NCBI GenBank assembly: GCA_018398805.1
Contig: JAGFBZ010000817.1
Location: 1,692,001 to 1,756,000, forward strand
DNA length: 64,000 nt
Origin: Hirundichthys speculiger
Taxonomy: Eukaryota; Chordata; Actinopteri; Beloniformes; Exocoetidae
Direction: 5' to 3'
The notes under the pieces are model-generated. The model was not told where the DNA came from, did no database searches, and worked only from the letters and a program-made list of their open reading frames with translations. Shown here piece by piece: positions 42,301-55,900 of this stretch. The translations under genes and the position numbers were made by a program. Positions within the stretch are counted from its first letter, which is position 1. Each line of letters begins with the position of its first letter.

Positions 42301-45300
42301 AAAAATGTCACTTTAGGCAAAGTTTGAATGTATTTCTAATCACAGCCAAACTGTAAACAATCAAACAGTAAATGTCTCAACTCTTAATGGATAAAACCAC
42401 AAACTATTCACGCAGCACACTGTGTGGCATCGGAACTAAATAAAATACTAAATCAATCATTATACAAAGAGAGACAGAAGGAAAGACAAAAGAAGAACAG
42501 CACTGGAACACCCAGAGTAATAAATATATGTGTACTTACGTTTAAAAGCTTCCCCATTTTTTTCTTATTTCTATATGGCTTTGGGCAGCCTTATATGTTT
42601 ATACTTATTAAAGCTGATTTTCATGTGTTTCTTCATTTTCTCAGCTCAAAAAACCACAGGCTGGTGTTGATTTACAAAGCTTGTTGTCAATGATGCTTCT
42701 GGGTCACCACCAGTTGTTAGACCAGGCCATTATGGGCTGAAATTACTCAAACAGATTATCAGGTAGAATGATAAAAACAGTAGAAAAACTGCTTAAAATA
42801 ACTATTTTTACATCAATTTTCATCCCGCTATTGAAAATCTAAAAAAAAAAGCAGCTCAAAGATGTGAGCAGACCAAAACCAATTAGGGGTGCATAATATT
42901 GGATATTTGCCGACATCTGATATGCCGATGAGTTGAAACAAAGTTTTTGCCGATGCCAATACCGATACCCATACAATCCACCTATGCTTCTGATGAGCAC
43001 CTTATGCTCAAAGGATTATTATTAAATGATTGGTGTTGAAGGGGTGGGTTTGGACTCCTCCTTGCATGATTGCAACTAAACAGCAACTTTGTTATCACTT
43101 TCCATCACTTTAAAAATCTCTACACAGTCAGACATCTTTGGTTTGTCCCTCTTTTATCTCTCCTTTGTCTTTGTTAACCTTGTCACACTTGTCACGTGCT
43201 CATGGCACGCTCGGCGGGGGAAAATTAGAAAAAGAAATACCAGCATAAGACCATCTGCATTTATGCCGATGTTTCATTTTACGTCTTTATCAGCAGATAC
43301 TGATGTCGTGCTGATATTGTGCATCCCTAAAAGCAATGATTGTGCACTATAAAGGTGAAATGAAAATGTTAACAGCTTTCCAACACTGTAAACTGAAAGT
43401 AACATCTTCATCAGGATGTTTTTTTATAGCACCATGCCCACTGATAATAAGTGGAACACCTTTTAATTACAGGTAGAGAAAACAAGCTTTTTGACATGGC
43501 TGTCTGAAGGGATATTAAAACCTACACAGACTTAAATATGGAAATAGTTACTTTGATTGTTACTGTATATATTTGGGAAAATGAAGCTGTCTGGAGGGAT
43601 TTCAAATGGAGCTTTTCAGTCAGAGGACAGATGAGTTGCAAATGGAACTATTTAACAACTTGATTCAGCTTGATAAATGCAAGTAAGTCCTGAGTGAAAT
43701 GATATCAATATCCAACTTAAAAGCCAGATCAAACTCTGATTAACTCAGAACTGTGGGAGTTTTCTGTTGCTAAGAAACCACATTCTTATAATTTACTTTC
43801 TTCTACACATATAATTAGCAAGTGATTAAGAAGCAGATCACTACTTTAACGTGTGGCAGCTTCATGACAGGTGAGATTTTGTGCATTTTATTGTATTGAA
43901 TTGCTTCCTTTTTTTGCCAAATGAATTAAAACAATGTTAAACTCATTATTCCATTAGTGGCAATCTGATGAATGTCTTAATGAGCCTGGATGAGAATCAA
44001 TTTACCTCCTCAACTAGTCAAACACACATGCATATATTTACTCATTGATTATAGTAAATCATTTCCTCTTATGGTGAAGACATGTGCCTATGTGGTGAAA
44101 ACTGACATTAAACAGCAGTTCAGACAGTGAAATGCTAAACTCTGCACACACGAATCGTGATGTTCTTTTGTGAGCACCTCCATTACACTCATCTATATTT
44201 GTCAAAATTGAAATCATGCTGCTTGGCTGATCTGTCCAGTCTTCACCAGCCCTTGGCAGCGCACACACCGGCTATGTATTTAGAAAAAAAAAAAATCAAT
44301 CTTTCTCCAAATGTGGAAGATGAGCCTCTGAGGAAAGCAGAGGCTCATCTTCCACATTTGGAGCATGGCACACAAACCACAAAGTAGGACACAAAGGAAC
44401 TTGGAAGTTGTGTTAGTACACAACAGATTTCAAACACTGAAAGACAGATATGGATGCTCTCAAAAGCTCCACGTGAAGCACTTAAGAGTAACTAAGTGAA
44501 ATATTCATAGCTTCAGGAGATTTCAGGCAGTTCTTCAGCCATTTGTTCTGTGTCTGCGTGGAAAACAGAATGTACCCACACGTATGTCTGTTAACTATGA
44601 GCCTTTTAAATCGACATAGAAATAAAAATCAGACAAAATTTCAGATGAAAATCAGAGGAGTAATCTGTTTAGCAACAAAGCCATCAATGACAGTTAATTA
44701 GAAACAATGTTGCCATCTTTCAACAGTTTTTTTTGCCAAGAGAGATAAGCCAGTACCCCATATACCAGCCAGTTTATAAGCAGACTATCAGAGTGCCACG
44801 TGAGTACAGCATCTCGTTCCACTCTCTTTCTCAACATTTCCTTTCCATACACATGCATTACCTTATTATCCATCTGTCATGCTATCTGGGTAAATCTGAA
44901 TGGAAATCATTAATAAGCAGAAGTAAATATTGACCACTTTTAGGCTGCATAGGCAAGATGGATAAGTTCTGAATCCTTTCAGATGTTGCCACAGCCACAA
45001 AGGGTGACTAAACAAATTGAATATACTTAAAATGAACAGACCAGACCCCAATCTGTCACCCAGAGACATTGCTGTGTGACACCCCAGGAATAGTACTGTC
45101 TGGCATCAGGGAATAAGACTCAACACCTTTCAAATTGCTATGAAGCAGTTCTGAAAAAACGGATAGAGAAAAAAAAATGCACTGCAAAGTTAGGTAGAGG
45201 ACCCATTTTCTAGTGCAGAAAACACAATCCTGCATCCAGCTCAAGAAAAAACAAATACAACACACCCACTCTACATGCACAAATGTTTGCAAATCCACTC

Positions 45301-48300
45301 AGAAACAAATAAATGCAGCTAGTCACACTTTGAGGTAGTATTTAACAAAGAAAAACCATCACAGCATGAGAAAGGTGAAAAAGAATGCAATTTGCAGTGA
45401 GCATCTGTGTTGGGAAGGAGTTTTTCCAAAATAAAAAAAAAAAATTATTTCCACAGAATAACAATAATAAATGATTCGTTTTCAGCTTGACAACACAAGT
45501 GAGGAAGAGGGAAGAAATAACAAGAAAAAAGGACAAAGAGAGCTCCTTCTAGAATCACGGTGACCTAGAGAAAAGAGAAGTGCTGTGAGATAATGGCATG
45601 ATTTTGTCTCAAGGTCAGGAGATGCTCAAAGTCCTTGTAGTTGACAAAAAGAAAAAGAAAGAGCTGAAAATAGCAAAAGTAGTGCTTATTATTGAGCACA
45701 GATCATTAAAGACAAATCTTTACAGAGACAACAAGGCACAGGACAGATGCACATCAGAACATGCGGCACATTGAACCGGCTGCCCTACCTGTTTGGCTGA
45801 GCTGAGAGGTGCTCCGGCTCTTGCGCGACATGCCAACCATGGCCTGCATTTTGGCACCAATGCTGGAGCGCCTCTTCTTGTCGTCAGTGCCTACCGTGCC
45901 TACTGCTGTGTCCGACTGGCTGCCATCGGTCTTCTCCAGGTTACACATGTCGCCACTGATGCTTGTGCTCTTGGTCATGTTCACCCCACTGGATGAGCCC
46001 ATCTGCCTGTTTTTCATTTTGGATGCAAAGTCACTGTCAGCCACAACCATTGACAGGGTGCAGGTGACACAAAAGGAAGGACAGGTCAGAGGAGAGAGGA
46101 TGCAAGGGAAGAGGATATAAAAGAAGAGGTTATGAAGGAGAAAACAGGAGGAAATGATGGTATTGGAAAGACAGCACAGGAGAGGGACAGGAAATGAAAA
46201 GGTGTGAGGTGAGAAGGAGAAAAGGAAAGAGTTTAGGTATAGGAGTTCATCACTTCCAGCTGAGCTTAAATTTCACCAGGATGCACTGCATGCTCTATAG
46301 ATTCACTTATAATCTGCTGATTCTTTGCATGAAATGAATTTTTAATATGTTGTATAACAAAACACTGTTGGACTAGGGCACTGAAAATAGGAGTACTACA
46401 TAATGAGAACTATGATCAGTGGTAAGCTTTTCAGATAAATATTTTATGTATGCTGTATATATATGGAAACAGGCCCAGGAACTTCACTAATCAGCAATAA
46501 CATGATGACTATCTGCCTAATATTGAAAAGCTCCTTTAAGGCCAGTTAAGGCATGGACAAAGATAGATGAAATATGAAGACTTTAAAACCCAACATCTGA
46601 GCGCATCTAAGCACAAATGAAAAAATACCTTCCGAAAGTCTGCTACAAGATATGTATGGAGTGTTGCTGAACTTCCTGGGACAACTACAGAGACCAATAA
46701 GCTGATATCTAGCTATTAGCCTCAAAAGATGCACTAGAAAAGTGGAAGACAGGAGAATAAAAAGGATGTTCTCCACTGAATGATCACTCTCTGTGGTAAG
46801 GTAAAAAGATGAAAATAGATCCACCCAGGGTTGAGAATGAATAATACTAGAAAAGCATTCAGGAGAGAGAAGCTTCACGTAGCACCTATGGGATTTGGCC
46901 TGTGGATCCAATCGTCCAGAACACAGCAATCTCCCAGAAGAAGAACAACTGACCATCAGAATGGCAGACATCCAAGAAAGAGTCTTATTTATGAAGAGTT
47001 GGACTGCACAATGCTTTCACTGGGTGCACTTGGTGCCCTGCTGATGTTTTGTTAGCACAATAGAATACAACATCAATGCACAACAAAAAAAGTAATCAAA
47101 AACTCAGGGGGAATGTGTAAAAAGAAATCTGTCGGTCAATTCGAAACCCCCCCTCAAAAAGAAAATGTTTTCATCACGTGCAGATTATAGCAAGAAAATA
47201 CCCGTATATCCTTTCTGCTTTTGTGTGCAAGTTTGAAGCCCTTAAGCCAGATCATCAAAAAAAAAGCGACGACGAATACCAGTTCTGAAGTGTAACAATC
47301 ATGAGCCGCTGCCTCTACATATGATGTCTGACTGAGACATTGACTCCCTGAACCCCCTCAGCAGCATATAAAGTACCAATGCTGGAATGTCATTCAAATC
47401 AGTCAAATGTGGTCTAAAAGCATCAGGAAGAGGCAAAATGATCACAACTGTACTACCAAAGTACTGGTACCAGAAAAAACTACCAGAAAGCAACGATAAA
47501 GAGTATACATGATAGCTACAAACACTTAGAAACCACAAAAAAAGGCTGCAAGGAAGTCAGACACAACCAAAGAGTAAAGGAGAGCTTCAAAAGCCATCTG
47601 AATGTGATCAACACTTGTTCAGGCAGTCATCAGATATCCCACTGGTCTTATAATGTGGCCAAAAGAGGAACGTGAACTCATTATTAATAAAAGAGTTTCA
47701 CATTGAATCAAAGAGATTGTACACCAGGGGTGTCGGACTCCAGGCCTCAAGGACCACTGTCCTACAAGTCTTAGATGTTTCCCTGCTTCAGCACACCAGA
47801 TTCAAATGAATGGGGCATTAACAGACCTGTGCAGACCTGGATGACAAGCTGATAGTGATTGATTCATTTGAATCAGATGTGCGAAAGCAGGAAAATATTG
47901 AAGACATGCTGGACGGCGGCCCTAGAGGCCTGGAGTCTGACACCTGTGTTGTACAGTAAGAGAGAGGCAGAAACCTAATATGGGTCAGATCCACTATCCA
48001 GGATACAGCAACAAAGATCCAGGAGTACATCAGGAACATTGTTTTCAGAACTTAACTTCTAAGTGAATGTCAGGCAGCAGAAATCCAATGAGGAAAGGAA
48101 AATGGAATCCTTCTGTCATCGTTCCTGCATAGGTATGTCCCGCTGACAGATTGTGTGATATCAAGAAGTCATGCCACTGGTTCAAAAAAGCTTTTCTGAA
48201 AGACTGCATGATGTTAATAATCGACCAAACAAGAACAGGCCCTGAGCACAAAAGCAACAGAGGCCAAAGTCTAGAAGAGCAGACAAGACCCCAGGGTACA

Positions 48301-49928
48301 GGCTGTGTAAAGATGTCCTCAAAGACAGTCCAACACATAGAAACAGCGTACAAGATGCAGGCAGGTACAGCATCCTTGGAACAACATAACCTATCAAGAG
48401 GAACAGTTTGCAGGAATGTATGTGGCAATTATCATTTGGAAGATCCAAAAGCAAAAGGCAAGATAACTCCAGAGGTGGCAGAGAATGAAATATCCAGACA
48501 GATAAAGTGAAGATGAATAACCAACCAGACATGGTGGTTACTGACATCAGTAGAAGAAGACAGCAGTGACAGATGTAGCAATCTCTAGCGACAGTCACAT
48601 CAACAAGAAAGAACACTGCAGTTTCAAAGTAAATTGAACAATTCTACTCTGGCTGCATTTTACTGACTCCTTTCCCTTTGGAAAAATGGAAATACACCTC
48701 ATTTTGCTGTGTAACAAAGCCACAGCAAAACACACAGCTACTAACTGACATTCATGTGTCATAGTGAATTACAGGCTTGACTTTGTGCTCCATATATGAG
48801 AATGTACTTGCTTCACAATGTGAATTTGGATGATTATGAGGGGGAGGGGTGGAGATAGCTGTTACAGTCATGTGCAAATCCCATTTTTTTTCTTTATGTA
48901 CAATAACGTAACAAAAGTCAAAACGTCAAATAAAAGAAGAGTCCATGGTCCACTCAAAGACTGCTAGGTGCCCAGGTTTTGTGGCAACCGCAATCATGAT
49001 CCCTCCAGTGCTATGTTTAGCAATGAACATGAGGTGGTTTTGCTGAAATCTTGTGTTTGGTTTTCCCCAGACAACTGGACCATCATTTTAACATGCTCAG
49101 TGTGGTCTGCAGGGTTGGGAGACGTAGCACTGGTTTTCTCTGAGCTTTCTTTAGCTCCTGGGAAGATTGGCAGCTGTCTTATTTAGTTGTCCGTAGACAT
49201 TTTGAGATCCATGGATTGCAGTTTACTGTAATTTCATATGGACATCGTCCTACCCAAAATAGCCTACAGATACACTGACATGACACAACTTCACTCAATA
49301 GACTGTGACAAGTTTTGGACGTGTACATAAACCAAAGTCCCTGCTAAATGTTTTCTTGTGAGACTGGGCTGCACATACTAAATACTGCAACACAAGAGAA
49401 AAGTTGCCTGTCATCAGCATTATTCTTGAGCCCTTCATTTTTGAAATAAAATAGGCCATTGTCCAAATTAAGGTCCTATTTTAGCTCTACCAGCAAAATG
49501 ATCTTTAAGAGACAAATTACATTCTGTATCATCTACCCTTAATGGGATGAGTTCCATGTAATGCCTTCAGGCTACTATTCATTAATTAATTAATGATCTC
49601 ATCGCATAACTGGATTATAAAGACAACTTATGGAAAGACATGCTCTCTAAAATATGAACACTGATTAATTTATTACTTAAGGACAGACCCTGAATTTAGA
49701 TATATGATGTATTCAAAATTTGTGTTTAATCCACATTGTATACGAAATAAGGAAAATGGTCTGTATATAGTTGCATTTTAAGTGCAGGCAACAAAACTGC
49801 AGTAGTCTGTCAGGGAACTGTGTCGTAAAAAAATGTTAACTGTTTGCAGAACGTCTGGTTGATTTGTTAATTCTAGATTCTACCAGACAATTTTAACGTG
49901 TCTGTGTTTTTTCAAGCTGTAAAATCCC

Positions 49929-49969
<41 letters not shown>

Positions 49970-52900
49970 AAGAGAAGATGACAATAGATGGGACTGCAAT
50001 CTTTCAAAAGTGTTTATTTAATTTTTTATATGCTGGTGGTGAAAAAGGTCACATGTGCCCTTAACCAAAGCACACCACATACCTCTGCCTGCATTATAAA
50101 GTTTTCTATTTATAGTAGTGCCAGTGGTTCTGTTTTGGATCAGCCTGTGCTTTGATACATAAATATCATAGATAGATATATAAATCTTTGATCAGTTAAT
50201 GCAACCCTGAAGCCTTGAAGTAAACTTCAGCTGTTTTCTTGATTCCTCACACTGAAGGCCAACAATGTGTGCTGCAGGTTATATTTAAAAATATGCACTT
50301 TTGCCATGGATGTGAGTCTGCATTTTATTTATGTTACACGCCGTGATAATTCTGGCTCTTTCACTATATCACGTGCCAACCCACAACCCACTGCCAACAC
50401 AATGGAGAGGTCGGAGCATGCTGGGAACCCTTCAATTAAAAAAATCAGTAAAAATACAGAAGAAAATGCATCCATAGCAGTAATGGCAGTAAAAAACGAT
50501 GATGACAACAAAGAACATTAAAAAAAAAAAAGAAAGACAAAATAATATGCCTATTGTTGTACTACTTTAGTACAACAAGATCAACATAAAGGTATTTGAG
50601 CATTTGCATTGATGGCAATGGTGGATATGAAGGAGAAGAGAAGACTCAAACTTAAAAGGGACTCTAACTTGAGAGGGGCTGAATAATATCATCTCCCACC
50701 TAAAGTATAACCAGTCAGCACCGACTCAACACCACCCTCCACCCAGTAGTTTTTTGGGGCTGCACTAAAGTGCCTAAAGAGAGCTATGGATGTGTTTTGG
50801 TTCCATATACGTTATCATTTTGGAGCCGTTTCTGGTAATGGAGACAAACACTGACCCTGTAAAAATACTCTAGATTCTGCTCATAGAAGCCTGCCTATGA
50901 GATCAGAGACAGGTTTGGCAGTTCATCACAGGCCACAATCAGTTTATTTTAGAGTCTGAAAGATTATTCACAAGTGGAATTCAGAAGAGACAGTTTCTGA
51001 TCAACTCAGGAGTAATGTCTCACCAAGTTCAACCCAAGGTCAGATGCTCAGAGAAAATTTAAGGTACTCGCAACCCACTGTTTCCATATCTTTGGCTTAG
51101 TGTTTGTCAAATGAATATCAGATTTTAATACAGAAGATTTATTTTCTTTTTTTGCATGACTGTGCCTGGATTTATTCAATTTCCCAAAAGGAAAAAGTTT
51201 CCCCCAAAAAAAACTTTCCAAAAAAACCAAAATAAACATATTCTGTTGATCTTAATTCAGTGTAAAACATCTGTTCTTAACAACATTCCTTTGCAAATGT
51301 ATACAATGTACAATTTACTTAAATACACTGAAGAAATTGTCCAATTAAATGGTGTGCAATATTGGTCCAGGTCTCTATTACAGATCTAAAATAGCACCGC
51401 AGGTCTTGGAACAGAGTTCAGACTCACTGTATAAATGTGCCTGCTCAGAAAACTGGGACTCTCCTGGGATTTTTGCTGTTCAACCTGAGTCTAAAGAACA
51501 CACTATTCATCATGCAAATTGCTCACCATGCATTTTCATCTAGGCCATGATGCTCCCAAGGCAAAAAAAAAAAAAAAAGAGTGTGAATGTATTATCTTCT
51601 TTTTTTTTGCAAAAGTCATGTAGTGACATCATGCATTTTTAATGATGCCCACATCCAATGAATAAAACTAGCCGAGAATATTAGAATTTTAGTTGGTGAC
51701 TATCACAAAACAAAATTAATAACAAAAATCGGAAGTTATATTCAAACTAGATTAAACAACATGTGAGCCACAAATTAAGGGGAGTATTGTAAATGTTTTT
51801 ATTCCACTCCTAAAAGGTCATTTGCCCTAGTCTGTTTATGAACGCAATGCAAAAATGAAAATTTCATGCCAGATGGGTCCTGTCCTTCTTTTTAATCACC
51901 TTTTGCAGAGAGGAGCATGTATTTAGTGGGTCAGTAAAAACAGTTTCTATGGCAATTGTACCCCATGCCTCATCCTGACTATTAACATGATAGCAGGCCT
52001 GCCAGCGCATTTATACAAATGAGACAGAAGTGGACACATCTGAAGTGACTAAGTCTTAGGCTGTGAGCAGGATACAGGACTTCCTTTGAATGGCTTAAAG
52101 TAATTATCTTTTCCTTCATTCAAGTAATGATTACCCTCTGTCCTTCAAAATAGTCAAAATGGTCCTTCCGCTCCCTCACATGAAAGAGTTGTTACCCAGG
52201 CAACCATAGTGGATAAAAGAAACATGGGAGAAGAGGAGGTGTGGGATTTAAAGTGCTGACGGAAAGTCCTACGGACCAGTGGACAGAACACACCCACTTA
52301 AAGCCGTGTGTGTATTAGCTTGCCTTTGCAGGGATGCAGTCCTAAACAAAATATACATATGGCTATTAGAACGTTTACATTGGAGTCAAAATCAAAGAGG
52401 CCTTTTTATTATGCAGCGATTCTATATTTCTTTTGTACTGTCAACACATGAGTCTTAGGTAAATGCAGTTACTATCACTGGGCTCATTCATGAAATGTGA
52501 GCACGGATTCGTGTGTAAACTGCGAGCAGAGTGAAATTTATGTGTTTCGGCATTTGTGAAAATCGTAGGAATTCCGAGGAACTTTTCGTAAGTATGAACA
52601 AGATCTACTCCAGACTCTGACCATGAGTAAGAGCTTGTTTAAATGAGGAGTGTTATCACATTATACAGGTACCTTTAAAACTTATGTTTTAAACATAAAA
52701 AAAAAAACATTTCAAATACTGCACAACACATTAATCTACAAGTAGCATAGAGGAGTTTTGCTATTTTTAGCACTTTGGTTTCCCCTATGCGTGATGGAGG
52801 TTGAATTGCTTTGGCGACATCGTCTAAAATTTTTTGTTTGGTCTCTTCCTCGGTCACTCTCTCAGTGTCTCCTCCATCATCACTTTCTTGAGCATCTTAG

Positions 52901-55900
52901 TTGACTCTGCCACACTGACACTCTTCCGCTGTAGTTCTGTATGCTAGTTTCATTGTTGTCGATGCGTAACATAGCTTTGTAAGTAATATGCGGTTGTCTG
53001 ACCGCTCAATTAATCATTAAGTTTCATGATTAATTTAAGCACTTCACTGAATCATGACTTCAGGTTAAAAACTTGCTTTTAAAATTCCATTTTTTTTTTT
53101 TTTCATGCCAACGAACAGTTTGTTTGTGCTGCCAATCTGGGATGCAAGAAAACAGGAAAACATAACGCATGTTGATGGTCTAAGGCTTAGGAAAAAATAC
53201 CACAGCCGAACCTCACAGAAATGAATAGGACTTCTTTAATACCAATTTAAGTGACGGTGGAATGTTGTCTGTTGAAACCATGCCGGCACTATTACAACAG
53301 TTGCCAGCCTTGTTGAGGTAGATGCAACCATCTTTGGGCTGTGTTGTACACATGGAATCCTGAACTTGACGTAGGAAGAAAAAAGACCCACAAAAGGCAG
53401 CTTTTAAAGACAAGATGGCTATGGGCCAAAACAAATTAAGTTACATATTTTTTTTTTGCCTTCCTGAAGGTACAACTGTTGTTCTCAGGCCTTGTTTGGT
53501 TGATCTTAGATATATTGCTTTTACTTTCAGCCTGTTTTAGGTTTACTTCAGGCAAATGACTTGGTTAAGTTCAGGTAGTAAGAAAAGCTTGGCTGTCTTA
53601 CATGCAGGCCTGGAATTTCGTGATCTGAGGGACAAGGCCACTTGGCCTTCAAAGGGGCATTTTTTTTGAGGACACAAAGGCCAAATGTCAGGGCAACACG
53701 GCCATAATAAAAAAACACAATATATGCTAATAAACGGCAGAACACAGTTTTTGAATTCAGAACCTTGGATATTTTTAATAGGCTACCACAACTTTGGGAC
53801 TTTTATCAAAGGGAAACAGACAACAAAATAGGCAATGTTATTGATTTTTATCAGGTTATTACACAGCCATAAATTTAATTTAAATCGTCATCTGATGATG
53901 GGGGGAGAACCTGGGGTCTTCCTAGGCACATAAGGAAAAACAGTTGGCCTCCACCTCTCTATGCTCCCTCTGTCTTTTTTGCACTGGCTGAAAAATTTAA
54001 AACAGTTTTATGATGAATCAAAGTGGCACAATTAGTTAATATATTTCATTTCATTTTATTGATTAATTCCAGACATGTCAAAACAATCTTTTAAAGCATA
54101 GACAATTTTAACACTATCATGAATCTATGTATCTGAAAATAAATATATTTATAAAATATATAATAATTCATAAATCAATATACACTGACACATGTGTATA
54201 ACCATAATTTAGAAACATATAGAACCTCTTATAATCAAATCTAAATATTAATTGGACATATTTCCCCCCAAAAATAAACAAAATTTATATCCAATGTATA
54301 CACACGGATCTATATACATACACATACATACCAATATGTAAAACACATATTTGGTTTAACGTGTCTGAAAAGGGGTATTAATTCCTACCAAATGTTATTT
54401 CCTAAATGTACCACATAAACTTAGGCTAAAATAAGAAGAATCTAACAATTAACTATTCCATGATAACCTTTTGAAGTAGGTGTCATATTTTGGCAGGTTT
54501 TTGCTGCATCTTCAAGCTCTTTTGCGACTAATCTCGACTAGTTCCCGTCTTGGCATTCTTCTTTCTGAGGAAAAAAAAGTTTAGAGTGAATATGTTAAAT
54601 ATTTTTAAATAATATTATCACGTTTTCATAGCCTACTGATTATTCAAATGCTTTAGCCACCCCGGAGCGTATTTCTGTAATGATACGTGTTAAAGAGTTT
54701 AGGTTTCACTTTCGCGCACCTGAAGTCTCAGAAGTGTATGGTGTATAGAACAGGAATGTCGGAGTTTAAATGAATCTATCTCAGCATCGTCATCCTGCCT
54801 GTAAGTTGTTGTTGAATCATATATCAATCGTGAGTTTATGATGTGTTTTTCTAGTCACAGATGTTTTCTCTATAAACGAATTCCATTTAATAACATCCTG
54901 ATTTTGGCGATGAAATGAAGACTAACAAGCAAAGCTTCGCTAGGACTGCACACATAGAAGAGAGACAGAGAAGTTGATTTGGCGAGAAAGGATTATTTGG
55001 AGGCTTTAGTTTATGATAAAACAGCTGATTGCAGGAGACCGTTTACTTGGGTTGCCTTAGCAACCATAGCTCAGAAGGCTACAGTAGTGAGACATGACAG
55101 TCTCCGTCTGATATTGAAACATTAAAAATTATTAGTAGGCTATAGCAATAAGATATGACACGAACGATTTACAGAAGTGTTGATTTAGCTTGTTGGATAG
55201 CTAGGTCCCTCTCAGGGAGGCTAATAGGCTACTGCTACTACCAAGTCTAGCAACTCTTTATCAATTCAAAATTGGGAGCAATTTATTACGATTTATAGTC
55301 CCAGGCTCAATCTTTAAAGTCCTTATGCTCAATGAAAAGCTATTTGATCTAGAAAACAGATGGCTTTTTGAACACTTACCTTTAATGTCGTCTTCGTGGT
55401 ATCGTTGTGCTGTTAATCCCACAGACAGAACGCTAATGATAATAGAAGGCTGTGCGGCTGTAGAGTTCTGGACGGATCCCGCAGTAGGACACACCTCCGC
55501 TCCGATTGTTTAGCTTTAATACAGGTAGCCCTACCGATGGGCACTACGGCGCAAACTTGATGATAGCCGAAGGAACGGGAGAGAGCAGGGCACCAAGGCC
55601 ACAGTGGCCGTTAAGCAACCAATTTTCTGAAGGGCATCATGGCCAAGAAGAAGGGCTACGACGGCCATGGCCGCCGTGGCCGCCGCGAAATTCCTGCCCT
55701 GCTTACATGCCTGACATAGTAACGATGATGATTAACTACTACTGAGCAACAACAGAGCCATACTCTATCTATTTCAGTTTTTTTTTCCTTTTTAACACAT
55801 GGCCAATGCCATGGCAATAATTTCAGCAGCTACTTATTAGTTTTCCTCAACATACTAGCAGCAGAGACAAATAGAACAACGACTTAAAAATTTGTAATCC

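Larger units (their letters stand above)
35321..45788 (-). other. Large RIMS2 intron (plus gamma promoter region)
   Basis: Contains a (CA)13 array, two hAT elements (37193-38540 and 42884-43329) and a 26-bp hairpin. An orphan 92-codon frame on the + strand lies at 39189-39467. The rest is AT-rich and unassigned. Confidence 0.6.

Noticed and set aside
46546..46971. 141-codon minus-strand frame
   Set aside because: Opposite strand of a LINE relic; no RIMS2-like residues and no fitting splice phase.
48045..48616. 127- and 144-codon minus-strand frames
   Set aside because: Antisense shadows of the LINE relic at 46800-48650.
52477..52900. PIF/Harbinger-like fragment
   Set aside because: One end resembles such elements (gggctcattcatgaaa) but no matching right end or Myb/nuclease motif was found.
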